Below, one piece after another: positions 53,301 to 64,000 of a stretch of 64,000 nucleotides of DNA (its first letter is position 1; every line of letters starts with the position of its first letter). Both the position numbers and the translations under genes were made by a program. This stretch comes from Toxorhynchites rutilus septentrionalis (lineage: Eukaryota > Arthropoda > Insecta > Diptera > Culicidae): assembly GCF_029784135.1 (NCBI RefSeq), contig NC_073745.1, positions 79,175,569 through 79,239,568 of the forward strand, in the 5' to 3' direction. The notes under the pieces are model-generated. The model ran no database searches and was not told where the DNA came from. It saw only the letters and a list, made by a program, of their open reading frames with translations.

Positions 53301-55602
53301 TACTCATCACAAAAAAAATCCTCGACCTTCACACTCTCAGGCGTTCGACCGATCCCAACAAATAACTATCTTGTATTGCACTTTTTTTTTGGTTTCCCCG
53401 ATTGGGTTTCATCTATTGTTTTTCATATGGTTGGCTGTGGTAATTGCACAAATATTTGTAACTGTATTTTGATTGAGGAACTATTGTTGTTTTGTTGTTG
53501 TTGTCACTGTTGCTGTTGCAGTTTGACACTGCTGCTCTGTTTATTGTTTTGCTCCGCTGGCAACACTTTGTTTCATGTTGTAAAAATAGTGAATCGTGTT
53601 GCGTTTGTAGTTTTTGTTTTTGCTTTTTCCTGTTTTCCACCCCACCGCACTGTATTTCTGCTATTGTTGTTGGTTGAAGTAGCCTGAGATGCTTGGAACA
53701 GCTCAAACAGAACTAGCCGCGGTTGATTTTTGGGACAATTTTAAATATATTTATATTTATGCGTTAAGTGTGTGTGGAAAGAAAAACGTTTCTTCGTGCG
53801 ACCCTGTTCTCTGTCAGTCGGCGCTGCAGCTCCACACTAGTAGTAGTAACCTATGTAATGCGAGTTAAAATTAGTTCCATTCAGTTTGCTTTTTCGCTGC
53901 GCGATTTCGCGTGTGCTTGTTTTTTTTATTTCGTTTTGTTCATTTGTTTTGTATATTGTTTGTTCAACAAGTTTTTGTGGCTATTGTGGCCGCTCCCCAT
54001 CTGTATATACTTTGCTTAACTAAATGTTGCCTTCTTTTTCTGTGTCTCTCCAGAGCGTTATGTGATAACACTGATTCGTTCACTGAATTTAGTATGTTTG
54101 GGTTTGCTGGGTTGTGTGATTTAATGTTTGCTTTGAAACTAATGAGTTGAAACGAATAATTGCAAGTAATTCAACGAATAATCGGAACGAAATTAGGGAA
54201 GGGTTTGTTCAGTCTTTATTTGATTCGGGGTTTCACTGAGTGTGGAACATTGGGTGTTGAAAAAAAAGAAGGGAGTTAATAAAACAAAACGTGGTAAAAT
54301 ATGTTGCGTATAAAATTGCGGTATTTATTTGAATAATACTGTATCGTTTGTTGTTGGTTTCCGTCGCTTCTTCTTGGAAGTATGCTGGGGTGCGGAAAAA
54401 TTAAATATACAAACAATATTACCACATACGGGCATGTGTGTGTGTGTTCGTGACGGTGATTAACTAAACGACTACGGGAAGGGAAGTGGAAGTTTCTGTA
54501 AATAATATTTCTTTAACAAAAAATAAAAATTATACTAATAAACATAAAATACGTATAAAACATTGCGTGCCGGCGATATCGGCACTGTTATTCCTCACTT
54601 AATTATGATTCATAAATAAATTAGCTATTGTTGTAGAAGATATCTTTTTCTTCTGTATGTACCACCTATATTTTTTTCATACATTCGTTTGTTTGTCCCG
54701 CGCATTTCGCGTTCCTCACTGTAAATGGATTTTAAAACTTATACTTTAACTTATATACTCAGGAAGCACGTTTGTTCATCTCTTAACCAGTAGTTCTATT
54801 GTGTCTGTGTTGTATCTTGTAATCCATTTGAAGTACTGCAATTGTATTATCTTTACAGAAAATAATAAATTCTCTCTGTGTTGGTTTGTTATATGTTTTT
54901 TTTCTGTACCTATCTGCACTATCGCGATCGTTTGGCTTTCGTATGAAGGTTACAATAAACTAAAGTTATGTCCGTGAAGCACCATCTTGTTGAACTAAAT
55001 CGCGTCGTTCAACAGAGTTCAATAAAAACTAATCGGTGTGATGCTATTCGCTCTCTTTGCACAATCGTAATCGAAGATAAATATTGCCCCAAAATCGTGT
55101 GTTTCTAAAAGAACCATGTTTGTGTTTTTTTTTTGAAAAATAAAATACTATACACCTTACAGTTAAAATTATTCATTGAAATAAAATATTGCATTTGTTC
55201 TACTTATAACACTGCCAATATAATAAAAGTATTCATCCAATATATACTCAAAATAAAAACAGTAATAATTACTTTTCGTTAAAAATAAAAAAATGAGAGA
55301 AAACACTAACACTATCACGTTTGTTGGTTTCTTTCGGCTTGGTTAGCTTTCGCTTCGTTGAAAAAGTTTGCTTTCAGTTTGAGCCGCCGACGGCTCTTTC
55401 AATCGAAGACACCGACCCCGGGGGCGGCGTCACTCGTTTGCGCCGCCAGGTGTCCGTGTGCACTTTGTCGTGTCGCTATCTCACAGCCGCGCTCACCTCT
55501 CTCGTTTTCGTTCCTCCTCCTGCTTGACGCTTGAGCCCTTTCTCAACCCACCCACTTGGGATACCTTGGCATAGCCTTGAGGCGGTCAAGAAAGTGCAAA
55601 TA
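53301..55602 (-). other. Probable 3' UTR or 3' flank of the psq-domain gene
   Basis: It directly follows the stop codon at 55603 (minus strand). It is low in repeats and A/C-rich on the minus strand, with (CAA)n-like runs around 53480-53525. 55380-55520 is G+C-rich with short Pro/Arg-coding accidents. BTB-psq genes of flies have long 3' UTRs, so part of this is likely transcribed. The end point is not determined. Confidence 0.45.
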
Positions 55603-56312
55603 TTAATCCTGTCCGTTCTGTTGATAGATTTCTCTCCGACTGTCGGATTGGGGAGCACCGGGGCCTTCCACCGCCGGCCCTCCCAGGCCGGACATCGAGG
55701 ATCGGTTCAGGGCGAGTGGCTGGGGGAAGTCATCGTCCATCGATTGCTTCGACCGATCGCTTTTGCAGTCCTCGTCGATGCCCATCGGGAGCTGATGGTG
55801 GTGTTGATGCCGGTCGGGAGGCAGGAGATTCAGCATGCTCAGCGGGAGACCGGGGAAACCGCCAGGGAAGTCCGGATAGAAACCCGGTGGAAACGGATTG
55901 AACAGTGGGTTGGGACTCGATAGCAGTTCCGGCTCGGAGGAAGCCGAGCGAGGTCCCCGTTGATCTCCGGATCCCGAGTTACCTCCATTGCCACCCGGAT
56001 GGTGACCCATGTCCTTATCCTGGCCGTCCTTCTTGTCCTTGCTGTTGTTGTTGTTCATGCCCATCTGCAGCAGCTCGATAGGAGGACCACTGATGCAGTC
56101 CTTCCGCAACTGTTCCAGCTTCAAGCTCTTGCCGTACTTTCCGCGCACATACATCAGCAGCGAGTTGTACGGGATGCCGAAGATGCGCGACGCCTGGCTG
56201 GTTGTCATCTTCTTGTTCCACACGTGCTGCAGTGCCTCCGTCAGCTCGGCGTTCGTCCAGGACCGGGGTGGACCACCCCGTGGTGCCGAGTGCTGTCCCT
56301 TGGGTCGGTTCA
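55603..56312 (-). CDS. lov: Terminal exon of a pipsqueak-domain (BTB-psq family) protein, probably jim lovell
   Basis: The exon encodes about 235 residues. Residues 17-70 form a psq-type HTH: 'RSWTNAELTEALQHVWNKK', 'MTTSQASRIFGIPYNSLLMY' and 'VRGKYGKSLKLEQL'. An Asn/Lys/Gly-rich linker and a Pro/Gly/Phe-rich segment ('NPLFNPFPPGFYPDFPGGF') follow, then a His-rich patch (DRHQHHHQLP), an acidic/basic stretch ('GIDEDCKSDRSKQSMDDDF') and the C-terminus ending QQNGQD. The GTG at 56313 is not a start. Reading the minus strand, CTCTCTCTTTCAG is a strong splice acceptor whose AG is 56314-56313, so coding begins at 56312 with the last two bases of a split codon. Family members are nuclear BTB transcription factors acting in development and behaviour. 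No BTB domain is in this window. The choice of lov over bab1/bab2 rests on recollection of this psq region and tail, so treat the symbol as probable. Confidence 0.82.
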
Positions 56313-58437
56313 CTGAAAGAGAGAGAAACAGAGAATCGTTAGATGCGTTGTGCTAGATAATAGATGCTCAGTTCTGGGGGTTATATCATGGGTTACTCGG
56401 AGGGGGTTCGGCTACCAAAATGGGAAATAGGAGAATCGTGATTGCACAGCACTCTGGATCTATCGTGATGCCTCGTGATGGTTATCGTCCGCTGACCGCG
56501 GACGAGATTTCAGTTTAACGCGCTTTGCTTCCATAGCGTTTCGCCAAATGGTTGCAGCGATTGTGCACTGATTGATCCACTAAATTCCATAATCGACGGA
56601 AGTCATGAAAAGCAGCGGAATATTTATAGCAGCGAAAAGGTTATCAACGGTGAAGAATTACAGCGATTGAGCGAACCATAAAAAACCATCCTCGCCAATA
56701 ATTAATACGATCAACTGATCCGTGGCCTGTTCGGCCTAATTGGACAATTTGACTACTTTCTTCCGTAAGGCAGCACACACCTCTTCCAAAGTCCTAACAG
56801 CCGAAACAAGAGCCCTCTGCCTCCCGCTGCCTGCCATCGCTGGCACAAGGAGAGGGCGGACGACGGTGAGAAGATAAAAAATCACTCCGTTTCCACCCCC
56901 AAACAATTGAAAAGTTTCTTCGAGTCACGACTTTTGGCTCTGTTACTAACACTCAGTCTTCGTCGGGGTGCGCGCGTTGAATGCTTCTTCAAAGCAGCGC
57001 GGGATAACAACCCAAACAAGGAACTGCTGGCTGCACGAGAAGCGCACCGCGAGATGATTCAAACGAATTGAACAAAAAAAAAAAAATAGAGGCTACAGAT
57101 CGGAGACGACCAAAGAATGAAATGAAAAATCTCCGGTGTCGCTGCTGGAGAGATACGGAGGCCACTCGGAGGCTGGATCCGTGTGGGTTTATTTTTTTTG
57201 GAGGGAGGACGCGCATATGCGACCCAAAGGCTTGTTTTGCCCCAGAAGTTGATGTTTGTTCTCGTATATGAGGCGTAATTTGTCGCGCTGCATGTTACCA
57301 CGGGATTCGGGCATTAATCTTGCGCATTAACATGGCCTCGTGCCCACCGTTGGCACGCACTTTACATCTTTTACCACCGCCGCCACCGGCGGCTTGCCAC
57401 AGGCGGAGAAACCTTCTCCCCGGGACCATAGCTTCCCCGATAATTATCCCGAGTCAAACCTAGCGGTAAACGTAAACACATACGCACTCTTCCATTTTTG
57501 GCGTTAATTGAATATATGGTAAAATTACATTCCATCTCCGCCGAGTCCGAGAGCCCAAGAGCCCCCGCAACAGGCCGGAATAATTGCCGGGGCTGGTGTA
57601 CTAGAATCGCGATTTTCTCACCTCTTTCTAATTTCATAATTCCATAATCGCACCCCCGGGCCTCTCGAAACCGCTCTGTGCAGCCCGCCAACAACAAACC
57701 CCAAGACATCTCTTCGCTTAGCCACTTCGGATCATCAATGGGCGGCTGGTGCGCTCACCCATTCATGTGTGTAAAAGGGAGTAATATCCGAAAATTGTTG
57801 GATTATGATTGTCGGTAATTTGTGGCGGGGTGAGGGCGTCCCCCGTCCCATTCACCCCCTCGTCTGGGGGTATATTTGGTCTTGTTCGCATTGCTCCGCG
57901 CTTTAAGCAACGAAAGGTACGAGAGAGAAGAAAAAAAATTAAATAAAGGTGTTAATCGATTCCCTTTTCATCCCGGAAGCCAACGGAGCTGCGATGGTAG
58001 GTAGGCTATGATGTGTGTGTGTGTGTTGAGGTGTGGATGATCTTTTAGCGCAGCGAAAGAAGACAACGACGATGCTCAAAACAGCAAATCGATTGGCGCA
58101 AATTGATTCGCATTTATCGCTTGAACGCATCCGCTTGTTTGAAGTTTAGAGAAAAATAAGAAGACACTGGCGATTGAAACGTTGTTTTGGGATTTAATGT
58201 GATTCATCAGAATCATTGACATCAACATTTATCTATGAATTAGGATTCACACAGTCAAATCTGTTCTTGACACTACGCCACTGCACAATGGTCCAGGAGG
58301 TGCATTTAAGTTTTAAGTTCATTGTTCTAAAAACAGACTACTGAAATCATACAAATTCGTATGTAAACTGGCGCCCACTCGGAAAACCAATTCAGTTGTG
58401 GTTGCGAAGTGACTGTAGGATGGTTTCGCTCACTCAC
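56313..58437 (-). other. lov: Intron upstream of the psq exon
   Basis: It begins (on the minus strand, at its 3' end) with a pyrimidine tract and CAG acceptor at 56313-56330. No coding exon was recognised up to 58437. Moderately G+C-rich blocks (56800-57760) with CCGCCGCCACCGGCGG near 57376 may be regulatory. ORFs at 56989, 57059 and 57371 lack domains. Confidence 0.6.
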
Positions 58438-58441
58438 CTAA

Positions 58442-59761
58442 CTGCCGTAATCTCGCAAAGTGACGCAAGCGCCAACATTGACATTTTATGTTTATATAGA
58501 TCGATGAAGAATACCAAATCCTTCCAAACAACTGTGAAAATTTACAGAAATGTGAAAAAATGACCCCGTGAAAGCTTGAAAACGGAGTGGCGCAAGCGCC
58601 ATTTTCCCTATGTTGTGACGTAATTTGATAGTGATGCGATGTGATTTTTTTATCTGTTCTGATAGAGTACGATGAACGCGCAGAAACAGCAATATTCACA
58701 TAATAACTTCTTCCGTAATGAACGTTTAGCATAATAAAAGTCACATGCCTTCTTTCTTGTAAAAAAAACACTTTTCCGAAAAGCTTGTCATGCCAAGTAT
58801 TTTAATCAAAAACAGTCCATCTCCATGTAATGTTACTTGTATAATAGCAATTTTGTTTGAGAATTACAAATCATGTACTAAGAAGCTCACAAAACCATGT
58901 ACTTTAAATTCATAAAATCAAACTCATCTTAAAGTAAAGTTATCCTAGATTGAAGTGTATTGCTGTTCTCACATATAGCTCATAAAGATTAGAACTAAAT
59001 AGTTCAAACTCATCAATTTAATTGTTGATTACAAGGATCCCCTAATATGTAGTGTCTTTTTTCTTCAGGCATCAAGGGACAAAGCTTCTTGACGATGTTT
59101 ACTTTCCTCGCCTGTTCAATTTCTCTTTTGAATAAATTGAAGCTGAGTGTTGATTGAAGGATAAATGTCGGATTTGGAGAACAGCTGCACTCTTCTAAAT
59201 GCTCCAAACGAAACGAAACACATCTTGTAACAAAACTCAAACCATCCTCGCGTAAACTGTATCTGTTTTACTTCGGATAATTTCGGACGGCATTATATTA
59301 TTTAACACGGATGGTTTCAATTGCATTTTGAATTCGAAAAAATCGGTGCTGTCCATAATTATTACAATCGGGTTCTCAACTACGTTAACCTGCTCGACTC
59401 ATGCTACAAAGTTGGGAAAGTATGTGAATTCTTCTCCCTGATGCTTCGCTCAACGGCAGCATGTTGGAGAAAATTATTGGAAACAGATTCTCACATACTT
59501 TGATGGGTGAACGCCAATCGGTTGTGGAAACAGCGATTTAAATTTGCTGTTTCCACAACAAACTGGCGTTGGAGGCATAGCTTAAATAAAACTGCATTTT
59601 TTTTCAAAAACCAAGCCGATGGCAATGTTTTTCCATCAACAATACACATTTTGTACAGATCAGGTTGTCGTAATGTACGCGTATGCTGATTATACATGCA
59701 ATTTTACAAAAAGTCTCGTACTGAAAATTCTTACCTCTGGCGCTTTGCGAGATTACGGCAG
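58442..59761. mobile_element. CTAA-flanked transposon-like element (1320 bp)
   Basis: CTGCCGTAATCTCGCAAAG at 58442 is mirrored at 59761, and CTAA flanks both sides (58438-58441, 59762-59765). The duplication could be read as 3 bp (TAA, Harbinger-like) or 4 bp. No transposase is visible. A long hairpin lies at 59510-59570. It sits in or near the psq gene's upstream intron. Confidence 0.8.
59510..59570. repeat. Long inverted repeat (hairpin)
   Basis: The arms GTTGTGGAAACAGC (59521-59534) and GCTGTTTCCACAAC (59546-59559) are perfect complements around an 11-nt centre. After a 4-nt bulge they extend as AACGCCA (59510-59516) and TGGCGTT (59564-59570). Confidence 0.9.
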
Positions 59762-59765
59762 CTAA

Positions 59766-60256
59766 GTACTATGCTCTTTACTCCCAATCCCATTTCTTTT
59801 CTGCCGCCGGACTGAACGGAGGCTTTAGAGAGAAACGAAGTATATCGATCTGATAGGAGCCTCTAGTGAAAGACGAAATATCGATGATAATTCGATTTAT
59901 ATTTCGTACAAATGGTACAATTGGCTATGGATTCGATAGCGGAGAATACGAAATGTTTAATATAGAGAATATTTCACCACATCAAAGCGACAGCATCGTT
60001 TGATGAAAGCAACAGTGCCAATGTTGAATGTTCACGAAAACTATGATCAGATTGATGCGGAAACTCACATTGGTTCCGTACATCGTTGGTTTTCATATCG
60101 TTAGATGCAGAGTGTTCTGAATCGCACGAAACGGTTGTTGATTTTATACGTTGTCAAAGGTCTATAATGGTGGTCGTTGAACAAATATAAAATCCTCTGT
60201 GGCGGTAGTAAATGTCCACAAGAAGAGATACATACTGGCAAGAAGGACACATACCT
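59766..60256. other. Non-coding spacer
   Basis: No gene or repeat structure was recognised by eye. Confidence 0.4.
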
Positions 60257-60264
60257 CGTATATC

Positions 60265-61847
60265 ATTTTTTTTCCTTACAAGCAATACGTTTTAAAACTA
60301 TTTGAATATATTATAACTACATAATTATTAACTTAAGTCTAATTAGCCAAAACTACAGTGCAATATAAAAAAAAATATATTCCTTCGTTGCCTCGTCGGT
60401 ATTATCCTTGTCTTGAACAGTGCCTGTGGTGGGTCGTAACAACTACATCGCCAGTTGATGTAGCAACGGTATCCTTTGGTAGTGAGTGCCTCCTTGTTTT
60501 GTTAATAGCTCCTGTAATGATCTTATCTCAACGGGTACTAAGTTCTGCTTGTGTAATAGGAAAGGAAGGGAGAATGTACAGTGGGAGTAGGAGATGTGAC
60601 CTAAATAATAACATTAGCGCTTCTTAGGAAGACATATATGGGGAACATAAAATTAGGATCGCGAGTAGCTAAGATATCGCGAACTGGCATGCGTGAGTGT
60701 ACTCCTTGAGCCTTTAAATCGGCAACCAGTTTAATTCTTTCATTGCAAAATTCATTACATGACCAAACAACGTGCTCGATGTCATGATATCCTTGACCAC
60801 AATTGCATAAATTGTTAGTAGCAAGACCTATGCGGAAGAGATGCGCATTTAGCGCGGAATGATTGGTCATCAATCTGGACATAGTTCTAATAAAATTTCT
60901 GTCAAGATCTAACCCTTTAAACCAGGCCTTCGTTGAAACTTTGGGGATAATAGAGTATAGCCATCTCCCAAGCTCATCTCTGTTCCATTGGTTTTGCCAA
61001 CTGGTGAGTGACTGCTGTCGGGAAATGGAGAAGAATTCCCGATACGCTATTTGTCTTTCAAAAACTGTGCCCTACATACTACCCATCTTTGCGAGTGTAT
61101 CCGCTTTCTCATTACCAGGAATAGAACAATGGGAAGGAATCCAAATGAAAGTGATTCGAATACATTTATCAACAAGAAAATTCAATGCATTCCTAATTTC
61201 GATAAGAAAATATGATGCTTTCGTCTGTTGTTTCAAGGATTGAATGGCTTGTATAGTCTTAGCAGATCCGAGAAAATAAAATAGTGATCAGGTGGTAAGG
61301 ACTCAATGGTCTTAATTGCATGATATATTGCAGCCAGTTCGGCAACAAACACTGAACAAGGGTCTTCAAGTTTATGAAAGCTTGTGTAATGATCATTAAA
61401 GATACCAAAACCAGTGGATTCCGTTGATTCTTGAACAATCAGTGAAAAACATTCTTAAAGAATTGATATGGTTATATTATATTTTGAAGCGAAAATATTA
61501 GGGATTAACGATGATCGAAGATGATCTGAAATGTCTCCAGTTTCGTCCTTCATAGAAAGATCGAAATCAACGGAAGATCTGCCAAAGTTCGGAAAGCTAA
61601 CATTATTAAAGATGTCTGCTAAAGGTTTTATTTCTTGAGAAATGTAATGAGAGTACAGATCCATGGATCTCGACCGTTGGTTCAACGCGAGAAGCTTCTT
61701 GCAATTCTCAATTACTAATGGGTTCATGATTTCGCTTCGGATTAAGAAGCGATAGGACAGTTCCCAAAACCGAACCTGCAATGGTAAAACACCTGCCAAG
61801 ACTTCAAGGCTCATGTTGTGTGTTGATTGCACGCACCCTAAGGCTAT
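60265..61847 (-). mobile_element. 5'-truncated I-clade element (copy 3) with 8-bp duplication
   Basis: CGTATATC at 60257-60264 and 61848-61855 flanks the insert. The minus strand ends in an A tail (T-run at 60266-60273). It holds about 340 bp of 3' UTR and the C-terminal part of ORF2. Truncation begins just upstream of 'ALGCVQSTHNMSLEVLAG'. Confidence 0.9.
60601..61847 (-). pseudogene. I-element ORF2 C-terminal fragment, broken
   Basis: The segment 61455-61832 encodes 'STHNMSLEVLAGVLPLQVRF', 'WELSYRFLIRSEIMNPLVIE' and 'DISDHLRSSLIPNIF'. The RNase H part follows with several frame changes (FGIFND-like sequence near 61400 and 'EKADTLAK'-like sequence near 61090-61110). The last open segment, 60601-60882, holds 'SRLMTNHSALNAHLFRIGLA', with 'CNCGQGYHDIEHVVWSC' (intact Cys/His cluster) and 'MPVRDILATRDPNFMFPIYV'. 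It is closer to the 19.7-kb copy than to the 35-kb element in wording ('NNLC..G.GYHDIEH'). It is non-functional. Confidence 0.88.
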
Positions 61848-61855
61848 CGTATATC

Positions 61856-63020
61856 GTTTTCACGAGAACAAGAATTAATCACGTATCAACCATCTTCAGT
61901 TCCTTCTACAAGGCCAGCCATCGATCCTATTCTGGACCACCAGTCAGTTCAAAAGAGTTGAATTTATGTATTTGCCTGTATCAATTATAATTCAACACTT
62001 ATCTAAACTTCCTTCAAATGGGTTTATTTTCAAAAGAGCGTGCGCTAGCTGGGTTGCAAAGCAGTTGTGTATCAATAACAGACATCATCTTAAATTTGAA
62101 GTTTTGCTTTTGCTGTTCTGCAGCCCAGTTAGCGAGTAAAGTCGGGCTTAGGCGTTGTCAGTTACTCGATTGCGATACAACGTCAAATGATCCGAAGAAC
62201 TACGAACGCACTCATACCACGAAATTTGCATGTATGGGACTACTCGCAGCCGAGCTACTTCAATATTTTTTTTTGTTTTTAAACGGGCAAGTAGCACCAT
62301 ACATACAAATCAAATGTCAAGTTCCGTGGTATGGGCGGCACCCAGAGTAACAGCTGAATACAATTTAATTGCCCCTTCTAAACGGGTAAATATGGGGAAC
62401 AAAAATTGAACCAATCAAAATTCTGATATTGCCAAAAATCAAATCGTTCTGATATTGGTTGACATTTTACGATTATTGAAAAGTTTATTACAAAAAATAT
62501 AAGATTTTCTTTATTGATTCAAGCGTCATTGCGATCTATTGAGACATGGTCGAGTAAAAGTGTTCTAAATTTTGTTCAGTATATAGATTTTTATTCAATC
62601 ATCGTATCTTAATGTTAGACGTAGTTTGAAAAGATCAGTGTTAGAATAAGAGACCTAGATTTAGTAACAGCCAGATCTAAGGATCTACCCATATTTCGGG
62701 AGCCTTATCAGCGAAGTTTGGAGGGTTTTTGTACCACACACTAGCTTTATTCTAGAGTTGGTCTTCTGGAAGTGTGGAATCGTACCGGGAAGATTCCATC
62801 AGGCCATTAACTAGCTGTCATCCGGAGGCATGGAAATCGATTTGGTTACAAATCGGTGCAGAAGTTCCTCAGACAACGTCATAACAATGTCTTATGCTGT
62901 CCAGCTGGGCCAGTGTTTCGTTCAATGAAATTTCTATTAATGTGGTTCAAAATCACCTGATACATCCTAGTAACGGAGCCAGAAATCCAAATAAACAATG
63001 TTCAGTCAATGTTTATTGGT
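61856..63020. repeat. Non-coding, with a diverged palindrome-family fragment
   Basis: 62340-62630 parallels 43807-44070 inverted ('gaaccaatcaaaat', 'gcgatctattgagacatggtcgag', then 'ttagacgtagt' with half of the terminal palindrome). An imperfect foldback lies at 62213-62333. 62640-63000 shows nothing recognisable. The ORF at 62018-62350 has no domain. Confidence 0.5.
62213..62333. repeat. Imperfect foldback
   Basis: 'cataccacgaaatttgcatg' with 'tatgggactact' (62213-62243) pairs with the reverse complement of 62288-62333 ('catacatacaaat' and 'gttccgtggtatg'), except for about 11-12 extra bases in the right arm. Confidence 0.65.
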
Positions 63021-63023
63021 AAA

Positions 63024-64000
63024 CTAGCTGACCCGGCAAACTTCGTCTCGCCCAAAAATTTGTTTTTTGTTATCAATACCTTCAAACATTTACGTTTTCT
63101 TATTAAGCACAAATTCATGAGTCCAATCGCAGAACTGTCCATTGATCGATTTTCTAATAAATAATTATAGAATAATTGCTAAAAAAATTCCCAGTACTTC
63201 TACCAAAACTCATCATTATAATATCAGATTATTTTCAGACACAATTCTCGTTCAATATTTTTCAACCACTTGCAAATAGCATGTTTCTCCGTTACATGGA
63301 ATAAATGTTTGATACAGAATATATGACAGAATAAAAACAGACCCCTCTCCTCTTCTCTTCTCAGAGAGGGGGTGGGAGTGTCTATTCACCATAGAAACGT
63401 TTCGGGTCCTCTAAGGTCCCCCCCCCTAAGGGAGGAAGGACGAGTATTCCACTATAGAATCATTTATTGCACCCTAAAATCTCCACATGAGAAATTTGGT
63501 TTCATTTGCTTGAATAATTCTCGATTAATGCAGAAATTTGTATTTCACTGGTATGGCAGAAACCCCCCCCCCCCCCCCAAGAGAGGGGGGAGGTGTATCT
63601 AACCACCATAGATATTCATTTATTGCACCTTGAAACCTCCAGATGCCTAATTTGGTTGCATTTGCTTGATTAATTCTCGAGTAATGTAGAAATTTGTGTT
63701 TCATTTGTATTTGTAAATCACCATAAACACATTTATTGTACCCTAAAACCTCCATATGCCCAGTTTGGTTTCATTTGCTTGGTTAATTCTCAAGTAATGT
63801 AGAAATTTGTGTTTCATTTGTATGACAGCCCCCGCTTAAGGAGGGAGGTGGAGTTGAACTTCCATATGCCCAGTTTGGTTTCATTTGCTTGGTTAACTCT
63901 CGAGTAATGTAAAAATTTGTGTTTCATTTGTATGGCAGGCCCCCCCCAGAGTGTGGGTAGTAGAGAGTCTAACCACTATAGAAACATTTATTGCACACTA
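63024..64000 (+). repeat. Tandem-monomer repeat family, copy C (runs off the window)
   Basis: The head 'ctagctgacccggcaaactt' is at 63024. Unique-head sequence follows to about 63340, then four or more monomers with C/G blocks (63360-64000), including a run of about 16 C near 63564-63579. It shows the uninterrupted version of the site used by the pogo-like transposon at 824. ORFs at 63372 and 63525 are monomer artefacts. Confidence 0.85.

Noticed and set aside
56313..56313. GTG at 56313 as start codon of the psq protein
   Set aside because: The G is the last base of a strong splice acceptor and the psq gene is known to have upstream BTB exons.
55531..56356. Plus-strand ORFs of 115-130 codons opposite the psq exon
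   Set aside because: They are G+C-driven shadows of the coding minus strand.

Overview
This window looks like mosquito nuclear DNA, most likely an Aedes-type genome. It is AT-rich, intron-poor in what can be seen, and packed with nested transposons. Diagnostic pieces are a Feilai-like tRNA-derived SINE with a GAAGAA tail, two ITmD37E (DD37E) transposons, DD34D mariners, and an I-clade non-LTR retrotransposon with RNase H. The only convincing host coding sequence is one exon at 55603-56312 (minus strand). It encodes a pipsqueak-type DNA-binding domain of the BTB-psq family, most likely jim lovell (lov). Its apparent start codon is really a splice acceptor, so the rest of the gene lies beyond the right edge.

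Left part (1-30 kb). A tandem-monomer repeat family opens the window (1-3600) and is interrupted by a pogo-like transposon (824-2729). Then come a unique stretch (3.6-5.3 kb), a DD37E element inside another DD37E element (5361-7930), AT-rich repeats, a nearly intact mariner (10679-11942), several MITE-like elements, an unidentified 1.9-kb insertion flanked by a 25-bp direct repeat (14998-16930), a 590-bp array of an 8-bp unit (17157-17747), a truncated I element (about 19720-21340), an internally deleted mariner (21344-22073) and two pogo-like elements with insertions (22832-25266 and 27890-29663).

Middle (30-46 kb). A dispersed repeat family whose ends carry the palindrome GACGTAGNNCTACGTC recurs at about 10.5, 23.3, 29.9, 43.8 and 62.6 kb. 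One copy was split by a hAT element (30260-32534) that carries a spliced-looking, non-transposase cargo, and then by a Feilai SINE. Next is a full-length I element (35291-41203, 10-bp target duplication, ORF1 open, ORF2 broken by a few frameshifts). After it come two histone H2A pseudogenes with histone-type 3' stem-loops (44.2-46.0 kb). Both carry a stop at the same codon, so the pseudogene was copied after it died.

Right part (46-64 kb). Stretches at 46.0-49.2 and 53.3-55.6 kb have fewer recognisable repeats and are T/G-rich on the plus strand; they could be the long 3' side of the psq gene. The psq exon and its upstream intron follow. Then come a 1.3-kb CTAA-flanked element containing a strong hairpin, a second truncated I element (60265-61847, 8-bp target duplication), a degraded palindrome-family copy, and another copy of the tandem-monomer repeat running off the end.

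Nothing here forms an operon or pathway. The window is best read as a host gene's 3' flank invaded by layers of transposons whose insertion order can be reconstructed from target duplications and from empty sites in sister copies.
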